Below, piece by piece: positions 34,297-42,897 of a stretch of 64,000 bases of DNA. The number at the start of each line of letters is the position of its first letter. The first letter of the stretch is position 1. The position numbers and the translations under genes are program-made. The notes under the pieces were generated by a model. The model did no database searches. It worked only from the letters and a program-made list of their open reading frames with translations, and was not told where the DNA came from. The DNA is from Streptomyces sp. HUAS 15-9 (GTDB taxonomy: Bacteria > Actinomycetota > Actinomycetes > Streptomycetales > Streptomycetaceae), in contig NZ_CP106798.1 of assembly GCF_025642155.1 (NCBI RefSeq), positions 1,302,001 to 1,366,000 of the forward strand. The letters are read 5' to 3'.

Positions 34297-35019
34297 ATGG
34301 GGATTCGACCCGCGGGCTCCGGCAAGTTGGCGCGGGATCCCGTCCACCACCCGCTGTTCGCCCGCTGCTACGCCCGCGTCAGCACACGCGCCGAGACCAG
34401 ACTCGGCATGACCCGGGTGCGCGACCGACTGCTGGCCGGACTGTCCGGGCGTGTGATCGAGATCGGGGCGGGCAACGGACTGAACTTCGCGCACTACCCG
34501 GGCACCGTGTCGGAGGTGGTCGCGATCGAACCGGAGCGTCTGCTGCGACAGTTGGCCGTGCAGGCAGCCCGGCGCTGCGAGGTGCCGGTGGATGTGGTGC
34601 CGGGTGCGGCGGAGGCGCTCCCGGTGAAGAGCGAGGCGTACGACGCGGCCGTGCTGTCCCTGGTCCTGTGCAGCGTCCGTGACGTGCCGCGCGCCCTCGG
34701 GGAGCTGCGGCGCGTGCTGCGGCCCGGCGGCGAGGTGCGGTTCTTCGAGCACGGCAGGGGCGGCGGCCGGGCGATGACCTTCACCCAGCGCGCCCTGGAC
34801 CGCACGCTGTGGCCCGCGCTGAGCGGCGGCTGCCACCTGGCCCGGGAACCGGTCGCCGCGCTGCGCGAGTCCGGGTTCGAACTCGGCCCGTACCGGCAGG
34901 TGCTGATGCCGGAGAAGGGGCCGAAGCTGCCCACCTCGTACTGCGTACTGGGTTCGGCCCGGCGCCCCGGACCCGGCGAGGAAACCGCGGACCGCGGATC
35001 CGGCGCGGCGGAGAGCTGA
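34297..35019 (+). CDS. Class I SAM-dependent methyltransferase, METTL7-like
   Basis: The 240-residue methyltransferase has a Rossmann core with motif I VIEIGAGNGLNFAHYP, motif II VVAIEPERLL and the post-I AAEALPVKSEAYDAAVLSLV. It resembles the METTL7-like (DUF-type Methyltransf_11) family; the substrate is unknown. The ATG at 34297 follows GGGAGG. Downstream, an ABC exporter starts after about 230 bp. The gene's 3' end lies in a three-unit 21-bp repeat. Confidence 0.85.
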   Translation: MGIRPAGSGKLARDPVHHPLFARCYARVSTRAETRLGMTRVRDRLLAGLSGRVIEIGAGNGLNFAHYPGTVSEVVAIEPERLLRQLAVQAARRCEVPVDVVPGAAEALPVKSEAYDAAVLSLVLCSVRDVPRALGELRRVLRPGGEVRFFEHGRGGGRAMTFTQRALDRTLWPALSGGCHLAREPVAALRESGFELGPYRQVLMPEKGPKLPTSYCVLGSARRPGPGEETADRGSGAAES

Positions 35020-35072
35020 TCCGGCACCGTTGAAAGCCGATCCCTCGGCACGGAGAGCCGATCCCTCGGCCC
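35010..35072 (+). repeat. Three 21-bp units across the methyltransferase stop
   Basis: Units start at 35010, 35031 and 35052 (GGAGAGCTGATCCGGCACC..., TGAAAGCCGATCCCTCGGC..., GGAGAGCCGATCCCTCGGC...). The stop TGA (35017-35019) is in the first; the next two are non-coding. Confidence 0.8.
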
Positions 35073-35117
35073 CCACGACGCTCGCCGTCCGCCCACGGGT
35101 GGAGGTTGCCCCTTACA

Positions 35118-35175
35118 CCGGTATCAGGGACCCTTCCTGGGGCGGAGACCGCCTCGACCGCAGGGGGGATACCGG
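35118..35175. promoter_or_regulatory. Inverted repeat upstream of the ABC exporter
   Basis: CCGGTATC (35118-35125) and GATACCGG (35168-35175) form an 8-bp perfect inverted repeat 42 bp apart, about 73 bp before the exporter start. Candidate operator pair; the regulator is unknown. Confidence 0.4.
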
Positions 35176-35247
35176 CTGCGCCCATGGTCACACTAGGCTC
35201 GGCCGCGGCAAGGGAGTGCTGAAGTCCAGGCGAGCGAGGAGGCGGCC

Positions 35248-36069
35248 GTGTCCACACCTGCTGCGGAGCACCCGCCGGGGCAGTCGGCCGACGGGATCGC
35301 CGCCCGCGCGCGCGGTCTGACGAAGGCGTACGGCTCGGGCGAGACCACGGTGCGCGCCCTCGACTCGGTGGACGTGGACATAGCCCGCGGCCGCTTCACC
35401 GCGGTCATGGGGCCCTCGGGCTCCGGGAAGTCCACCCTCATGCACTGTCTGGCCGGGCTCGACAACGTCTCCGCCGGTCAGGTGTGGCTCGGCGACACCG
35501 AGATCACGGGCCTGAAGGAGCGGGAGCTGACGCGGCTGCGCCGGGACCGGATCGGCTTCATGTTCCAGTCGTTCAACCTCATCCCGACGCTGAACGCGGC
35601 CGAGAACATCACCCTGCCCATGGACATCGCGGGCAAGAAGCCCGACGAGAAGTGGCTGGACCAGGTCATCGACACGCTCGGGCTGCGGGACCGGCTGGGG
35701 CACCGGCCCACGCAGTTGTCCGGCGGACAGCAGCAGCGCGTCGCCTGTGCGCGGGCGCTGGCCTCCCGGCCCGAGCTGATCTTCGCCGACGAGCCGACCG
35801 GCAACCTCGACTCGCGCGCCGGTCTCGAAGTGCTGGGGATCCTGCGGGACGCCGTGGACGAGCTCGGGCAGACCGTCGTCATGGTGACCCACGACCCGGG
35901 CGCGGCCGCCCACTCCGACCTGGTCCTCTTCCTCGCCGACGGGCGGATCGTGGACCGGATGGAGCAGCCGACGGCGGAGGCGGTGCTGGAGCGGATGAAG
36001 CGGTTCGACGTGGCACGCGGCTCGTTCGACGGCGACAGCGACAGCGCCCTCGCCGCCGAGGAGGACTGA
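35248..36069 (+). CDS. ABC transporter ATPase, MacB/LolD type
   Basis: The 273-residue ATPase has Walker A GPSGSGKST, Q-loop FMFQSFNLIPTL, signature LSGGQQQRVA, Walker B LIFADEPTGNLDSRAG and H-loop VMVTHD. The Q-loop and signature match the MacB/LolD/FtsE group that works with FtsX-like permeases. The C-terminus has a charged tail (GSFDGDSDSALAAEED). The GTG at 35248 follows GCGAGGAGG. The permease gene begins 4 bp after its stop. Confidence 0.93.
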   Translation: MSTPAAEHPPGQSADGIAARARGLTKAYGSGETTVRALDSVDVDIARGRFTAVMGPSGSGKSTLMHCLAGLDNVSAGQVWLGDTEITGLKERELTRLRRDRIGFMFQSFNLIPTLNAAENITLPMDIAGKKPDEKWLDQVIDTLGLRDRLGHRPTQLSGGQQQRVACARALASRPELIFADEPTGNLDSRAGLEVLGILRDAVDELGQTVVMVTHDPGAAAHSDLVLFLADGRIVDRMEQPTAEAVLERMKRFDVARGSFDGDSDSALAAEED

Positions 36070-36073
36070 CCCG

Positions 36074-38641
36074 GTGCTGAAGGCAACTCTCAGAAGCTTC
36101 CTCGCCCACAAAGGTCGGCTGCTGCTGTCCGCGTTGGCCGTCGTCCTGTCCGTGGCGTTCGTCGCGGGCAGCCTGATCTTCTCCGACACGGTCAGCCGCA
36201 CCTTCGACCGGCTCTTCGCCTCCACCGCCGCCGATGTGACGGTGGGGCCGAAGGAGGACCTCAAGTCGTCGGTGCCGACCGGCGCCGTGCAGACCGTCCC
36301 CGCGGCACTCGCGGACCGGGTCGCGAAGGTCGACGGGGTCGCGGCGACCCACGCCGACGTGTCCGTGCAGAACATCGTGGTGGTCGACAGCAAGAACAAA
36401 TCCGTCGGCCCGACCACGGGCGCCCCGACCATCGCCACCGACTGGTACCTCACCGACCGCAGTCCGGTGAAGCTGACCTCCGGCCACGCCCCGCGCGGCG
36501 CGGGTGAGGCGCTGCTCGACGCGGACACCGCCGACAAGAAGCACGTACGGATCGGCGACACGCTGACCGTGCAGGCGCAGCCGGGCACCTTCAAGGTGCG
36601 GGTCGTCGGCATCGCCACCTTCACCACCACCAACCCGGGCGCGGCGCTCGTCTTCCTCGACCCCGCCGTCGCCGCCCGCGAACTGCTCGGCTCCGCGGGC
36701 CGGTCCACCGCCATCTCGGTGGACGCGGCGAAGGGCGTGACCGACGACGTGCTCAAGCAGCGCGTCGGCCAGGCGATCGGCACCGGCGGCTACGACCTGA
36801 AGACCGCCGACGAGCAGGCCAAGTCGGACGCCTCCGACCTCGGCGGATTCCTCGACGTGATCAAGTACGTGATGCTCGGCTTCGCCGGGATCGCGGTCCT
36901 GGTCGGCATCTTCCTGATCGTCAACACCTTCTCCATGCTGATCGCCCAGCGCACCCGTGAACTGGGCCTGCTGCGTGCCCTGGGCGCCGACCGGCGCCAG
37001 GTGCGGCGGTCCGTACTGACCGAGGCGGTGCTGCTCGGCGTGGTCGGCTCCACGCTGGGTCTGGCCGCCGGGATCGGGCTCGCGTTCGGACTGATCAAGC
37101 TGATGAGCGCGTTCGGCATGAACCTCAAGGCCACCGAGATGGTCGTCGGCTGGCCGACCCCCGTCGCCTCGTACGTCGTCGGTGTCGGCGTCACCTTCGT
37201 CGCGGCGTATCTGCCCGCCCGGCGCGCGGCGACCGTGTCGCCGATGGCGGCGCTCGCGGACGCCGAGATCGCCGGTGTGGGGCGGCCGTTGCGGACGCGG
37301 GCGATCGTCGGGTCCGTCGTCGGGGCAGCCGGCGCGGCTGCACTCGCCGGCTGCGCGGTCGCGACGAAGACGAGTTCGGCGGCCTCGTTCCTCGGCCTCG
37401 GTGTCGTCCTGACGCTCATCGCGACCGTGATCGCCGGACCGCTGCTCGTCCGGCCGGTGATCCGCGTCCTCGGCGGGGCCTTTCCCGCGTTGTTCGGTTC
37501 CATCGGCCGGATGAGCCAGCGCAACGCGCTGCGCAACCCGCGCCGTACGGGCGCCACCGCGGCCGCCCTGATGGTCGGACTGGCCCTGGTCGGCGGGATG
37601 TCGGTGGCGAGTGCCTCCATGTCCAGGTCCTTCGACCAGCAGATCGACAAGACGCTCGGCGCCGACTTCGTCGTACAGAACAGCAACTTCCTGCCGTTCA
37701 CGCAGGAGATCACCGACAAGGTGCGCGGCACGGACGGTGTGGGCCTGGTCGTACGGCAGCGGTTCGCGCCCGTGGCGGTGCGGCTGCCGGACGGCAAGCG
37801 CATCGAGACGACCGCCGCCGGATACGACTCCCAGGTCGACGACGTCGCCCACGTCACCTACGCGAGCGGCAACACCGCGGCCGCGCTGGCGGACGGCAGC
37901 CTCGGCATGGACTCCGACTTCGCCAAGGACCACAAGGTGCGCCTCGGAAGTGTCATCCCGGTCGAGTTCCCGGGCGGCCGGACGACCGAGATGAAGGTCG
38001 GCGCGCTCACCGACCAGGCCGGCTCCGGCGGGTTCGGCATGCAGGGCGGGCTGTTCTTCGGCATCGGCACGGCCGAGAAGTACGTACCGGGCGGCCAGGA
38101 CGCGTCCCTGTACGTCAACAAGTCCTCCGGCACCTCCGCCGACCAGTTGCGCTCGCGCCTCGAGAAGACGCTCGCCGCGTATCCGCAGGTGCAGGTGCGC
38201 GACCAGGCCGACTACAAGAAGCTGGTCCACGACCAGATCGCGGTGCTGCTGTACCTGGTGTACGCGCTGCTCGGACTCGCGATCGTCATCGCGGTACTGG
38301 GCGTCGTCAACACGCTCGCCCTGTCGGTGGTGGAACGCACGCGGGAGATCGGCCTGCTGCGCGCGATCGGTCTCGCCCGGCGACAGCTCCGCCGGATGAT
38401 CCGGCTGGAGTCGGTGGTGATCGCGGTGTTCGGCGCGGTCCTGGGACTGGCGCTGGGACTGGTGTGGGGCGTGTGCACCCAGCAGGTGCTGGCGCTGCAG
38501 GGCATGACGGCGCTCGCGATCCCCTGGGGCACGATCGTCGCGGTCGTCATCGGCTCCGCGGTCGTGGGCATCGTGGCGGCACTGCTGCCGGCGTTGCGTG
38601 CCTCCCGCATGAATGTGCTGGCGGCCATCGCGCACGAGTGA
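36074..38641 (+). CDS. FtsX/MacB-type ABC transporter permease, two-halved
   Basis: The 855-residue permease contains two FtsX-like halves. Each has a large external domain followed by three membrane segments in the first half (LGFAGIAVLVGIFLIVNTFS to LTEAVLLGVVGSTLGLAAGI) and four segments with LRAIGLARRQLRRMIRLE at the end. The family exports lipids, peptides or drugs, or acts in mechanotransmission. The GTG at 36074 begins MLKATLRSFLAHKGRLLLSA. The last codons (GCGGCCATCGCGCACGAGTGA) are the seed of the 32-bp tandem array that follows. Confidence 0.92.
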   Translation: MLKATLRSFLAHKGRLLLSALAVVLSVAFVAGSLIFSDTVSRTFDRLFASTAADVTVGPKEDLKSSVPTGAVQTVPAALADRVAKVDGVAATHADVSVQNIVVVDSKNKSVGPTTGAPTIATDWYLTDRSPVKLTSGHAPRGAGEALLDADTADKKHVRIGDTLTVQAQPGTFKVRVVGIATFTTTNPGAALVFLDPAVAARELLGSAGRSTAISVDAAKGVTDDVLKQRVGQAIGTGGYDLKTADEQAKSDASDLGGFLDVIKYVMLGFAGIAVLVGIFLIVNTFSMLIAQRTRELGLLRALGADRRQVRRSVLTEAVLLGVVGSTLGLAAGIGLAFGLIKLMSAFGMNLKATEMVVGWPTPVASYVVGVGVTFVAAYLPARRAATVSPMAALADAEIAGVGRPLRTRAIVGSVVGAAGAAALAGCAVATKTSSAASFLGLGVVLTLIATVIAGPLLVRPVIRVLGGAFPALFGSIGRMSQRNALRNPRRTGATAAALMVGLALVGGMSVASASMSRSFDQQIDKTLGADFVVQNSNFLPFTQEITDKVRGTDGVGLVVRQRFAPVAVRLPDGKRIETTAAGYDSQVDDVAHVTYASGNTAAALADGSLGMDSDFAKDHKVRLGSVIPVEFPGGRTTEMKVGALTDQAGSGGFGMQGGLFFGIGTAEKYVPGGQDASLYVNKSSGTSADQLRSRLEKTLAAYPQVQVRDQADYKKLVHDQIAVLLYLVYALLGLAIVIAVLGVVNTLALSVVERTREIGLLRAIGLARRQLRRMIRLESVVIAVFGAVLGLALGLVWGVCTQQVLALQGMTALAIPWGTIVAVVIGSAVVGIVAALLPALRASRMNVLAAIAHE

Positions 38642-38867
38642 CGAAGGTGCCGGCGGCCGTCGCGCACGAGTGATCAACGTGCCGGCGGCCGTCACGCACG
38701 CATGGTGGAAGCACCGGCGGACCGTCACGCACGAGTGACGAAGGTGCCGGCGGCCGTCGCGCACGAGTGATCAACGTGCCGGCGGCCGTCACGCACGCAT
38801 GGTGGAAGCACCGGCGGACCGTCACGCACGAGTGATGAACGTGCCGACGGCCCTCGCCCGCGCGTGA
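38642..38867 (+). repeat. Array of 32/33-bp units derived from the permease 3' end
   Basis: Seven units follow the permease stop. u1 CGAAGGTGCCGGCGGCCGTC... (38642-38673), u2 (38674-38705), u3 (38706-38738), u4 (38739-38770), u5 (38771-38802), u6 (38803-38835), u7 (38836-38867). u1-u3 and u4-u6 are exact 97-bp copies. Each unit resembles the last codons of the permease gene (GTGCTGGCGGCCATC, GCGCACGAGTGA). There are no spacers and no ORF of its own. Confidence 0.9.
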
Positions 38868-38913
38868 TGGAATCTCGACGGAGTCTCAAGTCACGTGCTG
38901 TCGAGGAGAGTTC

Positions 38914-39801
38914 ATGCCGCGTCCGTTCCGCTTCGGGGTCAACCTGCTCACTCCCGCGCCCACTGCGGAGTGGCGCGCCAAGTGCCGGCGTGCCGAGGAG
39001 CTCGGGTACGACGTGATCCTCGTCCCCGACCATCTCGGCATGCCCGCGCCGTTCCCGGCACTGGTGGCGGCCGCCGAGGCGACCGAGCGGCCGCGCCTGG
39101 GCACGTTCGTGCTCAACGCGGGCTTCTGGAACCCGGCGCTGCTGGCCCGTGAGGTGGCGACGACCGACGCGCTGACCGGTGGCCGCCTGGAACTCGGCCT
39201 CGGCACCGGCTACGTACAGGCGGAGCACGAAACGGCCGGTCTGCCCTACGGCTCGCCGCGCGAGCGGGTGGACCATCTCCGGCACACGGTCGAGGAACTG
39301 GACCGGTTGCTCGGCTCCGCGGACCACCAGCCCCGCCCGGCTCAGTCACGGGTCGCGCTGCTGATCGGCGGCAACGGCGACCGCGTCCTGCGCCTGACCG
39401 CCGAGCACGCCGACATCGCCGGCTTCACGGGGGTCGGGCTGGTGCCGGGGAGCACGGCGGGACGGCTGAGGCCCATGACAGCCGGGGAGCTGGACGAGCG
39501 CGTGGGCCGCTACCGGGAGTTCGCGGCCGGACGAACGGAGCCCGCCGAGCTGAATCTGCTCCTCCAGACGGTGGCCCTCACCGACGACCCCGGATCCGCG
39601 CTGAAGCCACTGCTGGAGCGCCAGCCGCAGCTCACCGCCGCACAGGCGCTGGAGTTGCCCGTCGTGCTGGCCGGTCCCCTGGAGCGGCTCGTCGAGCAGG
39701 TGCGGGCGCGGCGCGAGCGGTACGGGTTCTCGTATCTGACCGTGCTGGAGCCGTACATGGAGGAGTTCGCGCCCGTGATCGCGGAGTTGCGCGGCGAGTA
39801 G
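38914..39801 (+). CDS. F420-dependent LLM-class oxidoreductase (TIGR03621-like)
   Basis: The 295-residue luciferase-like monooxygenase-fold enzyme has the first motif FRFGVNLLTPAPTAEWRAKC, ILVPDHLGMPAPFPAL and LELGLGTGYVQAEHE. These place it in the F420-using LLM group. It has no fused partner. The ATG at 38914 follows GAGGAG. Substrate unknown. A Gly-rich segment LLIGGNGDRVLRL is typical of the cofactor site. Confidence 0.85.
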   Translation: MPRPFRFGVNLLTPAPTAEWRAKCRRAEELGYDVILVPDHLGMPAPFPALVAAAEATERPRLGTFVLNAGFWNPALLAREVATTDALTGGRLELGLGTGYVQAEHETAGLPYGSPRERVDHLRHTVEELDRLLGSADHQPRPAQSRVALLIGGNGDRVLRLTAEHADIAGFTGVGLVPGSTAGRLRPMTAGELDERVGRYREFAAGRTEPAELNLLLQTVALTDDPGSALKPLLERQPQLTAAQALELPVVLAGPLERLVEQVRARRERYGFSYLTVLEPYMEEFAPVIAELRGE

Positions 39802-39858
39802 CCGTCCGCATGCCGGAATTCCGCGTCGCGTTCCATGGCCCGTGGTGTGATCGTCCGC

Positions 39859-40323
39859 ATGACGGAACTGCGTATACGGGCCGCCGGACCCGACGACCTC
39901 GACACCGTGCTGGCCTTCTGGAAGTCGGCCGCAGAGGGCACGAGCATCAGCGACGACCGGGACGGTGTGGAGCGGCTGGTCACCCACGACCCCGAGGCGC
40001 TGATCCTGGCGATGGGGGTCCCCCCTGGTCGAGCGGAGTCGAGAGCTTGGGGGAGGGAAGGGGAGCTGGTCGGCACGGTGATCGCGGGCTTCGACGGCTG
40101 GCGCTGTCATCTGTACCGGCTCGCGGTGCATCCCGAGCGGCGTCGGCAGGGCGTCGGCTCGGCGCTGCTGGCCGCCGCCGAGGAGCGGTTCGTACGGCTG
40201 GGCGGTCGGCGCGGGGACGCCATGGTGCTGGTCCGCAACGAGAGCGCTCAGCACGCCTGGCGGGCGGCCGGGTACGCGCCGGAGGAACACTGGCGGCGCT
40301 GGGTGAAGTCGCTGACCGACTGA
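39859..40323 (+). CDS. GNAT-family N-acetyltransferase with an in-frame repeat element
   Basis: The 154-residue acetyltransferase has the acetyl-CoA motif RLAVHPERRRQGVGSALLAA and later MVLVRNESAQHAWRAAGY. The substrate is unknown. Between LILA and GELVG the protein contains about 16 extra residues (MGVPPGRAESRAWGRE) encoded by a repetitive DNA element (40014-40057). Family proteins run straight from the first strand region into EGELVG, so the insert should lie in a surface loop. The ATG at 39859 gives the family start (MTELRIRAAG); ATG 39835 is an in-frame alternative. No ribosome site is clear at either. Confidence 0.8.
   Translation: MTELRIRAAGPDDLDTVLAFWKSAAEGTSISDDRDGVERLVTHDPEALILAMGVPPGRAESRAWGREGELVGTVIAGFDGWRCHLYRLAVHPERRRQGVGSALLAAAEERFVRLGGRRGDAMVLVRNESAQHAWRAAGYAPEEHWRRWVKSLTD
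40014..40057 (-). repeat. 44-bp repetitive element inside the GNAT gene (copy 1)
   Basis: On the minus strand it reads CCCTCCCCCAAGCTCTCGAC, TCCGCTCGACCAGGGGGGAC, CCCC. It matches the element at 45613-45656 in 39 of 44 bases. Read on the + strand it encodes the loop VPPGRAESRAWG in the host gene. Confidence 0.85.
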
Positions 40324-40477
40324 GCCGCTTTGCCCATCCTTTACCATTGAGGGAAACGGCTCCGGCCACTCGGCCCTCCGACGAAAGGTGTGAGCGTCCG
40401 CCCATGGGCGAGCCTCCCTGTCGACGACACCGCGCATTCCCCCCTGCCCTGTCCGACGATGGGACAGAGGTGACCCG

Positions 40478-41818
40478 ATGACCGAAGTGCTCCTCCTGCT
40501 CGTGGCGGTGCTGCTCTCGATCGCCTGTGGTGCCTTCGTCGCCGCCGAGTTCTCGCTGACCACGGTCGAGCGCGGCGAGCTGGAGCGGGCCGTCGAGCGC
40601 GGCGAGCGCGGTGCGGCGGGTGCCCTGAAGGCCGTACGGAGTCTGACGTTCCAGCTCTCCGGCGCGCAGCTCGGGATCACCGTCACCAACCTGGTGGTCG
40701 GCATGCTCTCCGAGCCGTCCATCGCCAGACTGATCGCGGGCCCACTGGAGTCGCTGGGGCTCTCCTCGGGCACGGCGAGTTCGGTCGCGCTGGTGCTGGG
40801 CACGGCTCTGTCGACCGTGTTCCTGATGGTCGTCGGCGAGCTGGTGCCCAAGAACTGGGCGATCTCCTCGCCGCTGGCCGTGGCGAAGCGGGTGGGCAAT
40901 CCGCAGCGCCTGTTCAGCGCCGCCTTCCGCCCCTTCATCACCCACCTCAACAACACGGCCAACCATGTGGTGCGCCGTTTCGGCGTCGAGCCCGCCGAGG
41001 AGCTGGCCTCCGCGCGCGGGCCCCAGGAGCTGGTGGCACTGGCCCGGCACTCCGCCAAGGAGGGCGCCCTGGAGGCGGACACCGCCGAACTGTTCGTACG
41101 GACCCTGAACCTCGCCGACCTCAGCTCGGAGAACGTGATGACGCCGCGCGTCCAGGTCGTCGCCCTGGACGTGCAGGCCACCTGCGAGGACGTGGCGAAC
41201 GCGACCCGGGCGACCGGACTGTCCCGGTTCCCGGTCTACCGCGGCAGCCTCGACTCGGTCGTCGGCATCGCCCACATCAAGGACGTCCTGGCCCTTCCCG
41301 CCGACGAGCGGCCGCACCGGCCCGTCTCCCAGGTGATGCGCGAGCCCCTGCTGGTCCCCGAGTCGCTCACCGTCGACCGGCTCCTCTATCGGCTCTCCGG
41401 CAAGCGCACGATGGCCGTGGTCATCGACGAGTACGGCGGTACGGCGGGCGTCGCGACCCTGGAGGACATCGTCGAGGAGGTCGTCGGCGAGGTCCGGGAC
41501 GAGCACGACCCGCACGAGACCCCCGACCTCGCCCCCGCCGGGGCCGACGAGGAGGGCCGGGCGCTGTACTCGGCGGACGGTGCCGCCCGCACGGACCAGC
41601 TCGCACGCGTCGGTCTCCGGGTGCCGGAGGGGCCGTACGAGACGCTGGCCGGTCTCATCGCGACCGCGCTGGGCCGCATACCGCACAACGGTGATCGCGT
41701 CGAGGTGGCCGGCTGGCGGCTGGACGTGGTGGACGCGTCGGGGCGCCGGGCGGCCCGGGTGCTGCTGCACGCGCCGCTCGACGACGAGCAGAGTGCGCGG
41801 GGGGAGGACGCGACGTGA
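40478..41818 (+). CDS. CNNM/CorC-family membrane protein (hemolysin-like), first of two
   Basis: The 446-residue protein has an N-terminal DUF21 domain with three to four membrane segments (LLLLVAVLLSIACGAFVAAE, LGITVTNLVVGML, LVLGTALSTVFLMVVGE), then a CBS pair (VMTPRVQVVALDV to VSQVMREPLLVPES) and a C-terminal CorC_HlyC domain (YETLAGLIATALGRIP). The family is now linked to Mg2+ or other cation transport and efflux. The ATG at 40478 follows CAGAGG. The next gene overlaps it (GTGA), so the pair is probably a two-subunit system. Confidence 0.9.
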   Translation: MTEVLLLLVAVLLSIACGAFVAAEFSLTTVERGELERAVERGERGAAGALKAVRSLTFQLSGAQLGITVTNLVVGMLSEPSIARLIAGPLESLGLSSGTASSVALVLGTALSTVFLMVVGELVPKNWAISSPLAVAKRVGNPQRLFSAAFRPFITHLNNTANHVVRRFGVEPAEELASARGPQELVALARHSAKEGALEADTAELFVRTLNLADLSSENVMTPRVQVVALDVQATCEDVANATRATGLSRFPVYRGSLDSVVGIAHIKDVLALPADERPHRPVSQVMREPLLVPESLTVDRLLYRLSGKRTMAVVIDEYGGTAGVATLEDIVEEVVGEVRDEHDPHETPDLAPAGADEEGRALYSADGAARTDQLARVGLRVPEGPYETLAGLIATALGRIPHNGDRVEVAGWRLDVVDASGRRAARVLLHAPLDDEQSARGEDAT

Positions 41819-42828
41819 CCGCCGTACAGCTGCTGATCGGTCTGACGACGCTGGTCCTCAACGCCTTCTTCGTCGGAGCCGAGTTCGCGCTGATCTCGGT
41901 GCGCCGCAGCCAGATCGAGCCGCACGCCGAGCAGGGCGACCGGCGGGCGAAGGCCGTGCTGTGGGGCCTGGAGCACGTGTCGGCGCTGCTGGCGGCCGCC
42001 CAGCTCGGCATCACGCTGTGCACGCTGGTGCTGGGTGTGGTCGCGGAACCGGCGATCGCGCATCTGCTGGAGCCCGTGTTCCACGCGCTGGGCGTGCCCG
42101 AGGACGCGGGTCACGTCGTGTCCTTCGTGATCGCGCTGACGCTGGCGACGTATCTGCACATGCTGCTCGGCGAGATGGTGCCGAAGAACATCGCGCTCGC
42201 CGAACCGGTGCGCAGCGCGCTGCTGCTCGGCCCGCCCCTGGTCGCCCTGGCCCGTGCGCTGCGTCCGGTGATCTTCACGGTCAACGCCCTCGCGAACGGA
42301 CTGCTCAAACTGCTCAGGGTGGAGACCAGGGACGAGGTGGCGGCGACCTTCTCGGACGCGGAGCTGGCCCAGATCGTCAAGGCCGCCGGCGACGCGGGCC
42401 TGATCGACGACCGGGCGCGGGAGCGGCTGCACGACGCCCTGGAGCTGGGCAGCCGGCCGGTGCGGGACGTTGTGGTCCCGCTGGAGCGTGTCGTCTACGC
42501 GCGCGTGGGGGTCACTCCGGAGCAGGTGGAGCGGCTGTCGGCGGAGTCGGGCTTCTCCCGTTTCCCCGTGGTGGACGAGGGCCGCCGGATCGTGGGCTAT
42601 CTGCACGTCAAGGACGCGCTGGACGCCTCGCCCCGGGACGAGGCGTTCCGGTTGCGGGACATGCGGCCGATCGCGCGCGTCCGGGAGAACACCCCGCTGG
42701 ACGACGTGCTCACCGCGATGCGGGGCAGCCGTACGCATCTGGCGGGGGTGCTCGGCGCGGACGGACGGCTCGCGGGGCTGGTGACGATGGAGGACGTACT
42801 GCGGGAGCTCTTCGGGCAGCATGCCTGA
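41815..42828 (+). CDS. CNNM/CorC-family membrane protein, second of two
   Basis: The 337-residue protein has the DUF21 membrane domain (LLIGLTTLVLNAFFVGAEFA; LGITLCTLVLGVVAEPAIA) and a CBS pair (VVVPLERVVYARVG, FPVVDEGRRIVGYLHVKDAL), but lacks the C-terminal CorC_HlyC domain of its neighbour. The GTG start at 41815 overlaps the first gene's stop. Two tandem CNNM-type genes, one with and one without the C-terminal domain, are common in actinobacteria. Confidence 0.88.
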   Translation: MTAVQLLIGLTTLVLNAFFVGAEFALISVRRSQIEPHAEQGDRRAKAVLWGLEHVSALLAAAQLGITLCTLVLGVVAEPAIAHLLEPVFHALGVPEDAGHVVSFVIALTLATYLHMLLGEMVPKNIALAEPVRSALLLGPPLVALARALRPVIFTVNALANGLLKLLRVETRDEVAATFSDAELAQIVKAAGDAGLIDDRARERLHDALELGSRPVRDVVVPLERVVYARVGVTPEQVERLSAESGFSRFPVVDEGRRIVGYLHVKDALDASPRDEAFRLRDMRPIARVRENTPLDDVLTAMRGSRTHLAGVLGADGRLAGLVTMEDVLRELFGQHA

Positions 42829-42897
42829 GGGCCGCCGCAGGGGCGGCCGGGGCCGACCGACCGCTGGGTATGGAGCCGGGATACCATCGCTGTCGCC

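Noticed and set aside
35879..38764. 961-residue open frame on the minus strand
   Set aside because: It is the shadow of the ABC ATPase and FtsX-type permease on the + strand; composition (His/Arg/Asp-rich) is typical of antisense frames in high-GC DNA and it has no motif.
38642..38867. The 32-bp array as a CRISPR
   Set aside because: Units are directly adjacent without unique spacers and derive from the permease end; no cas genes nearby.
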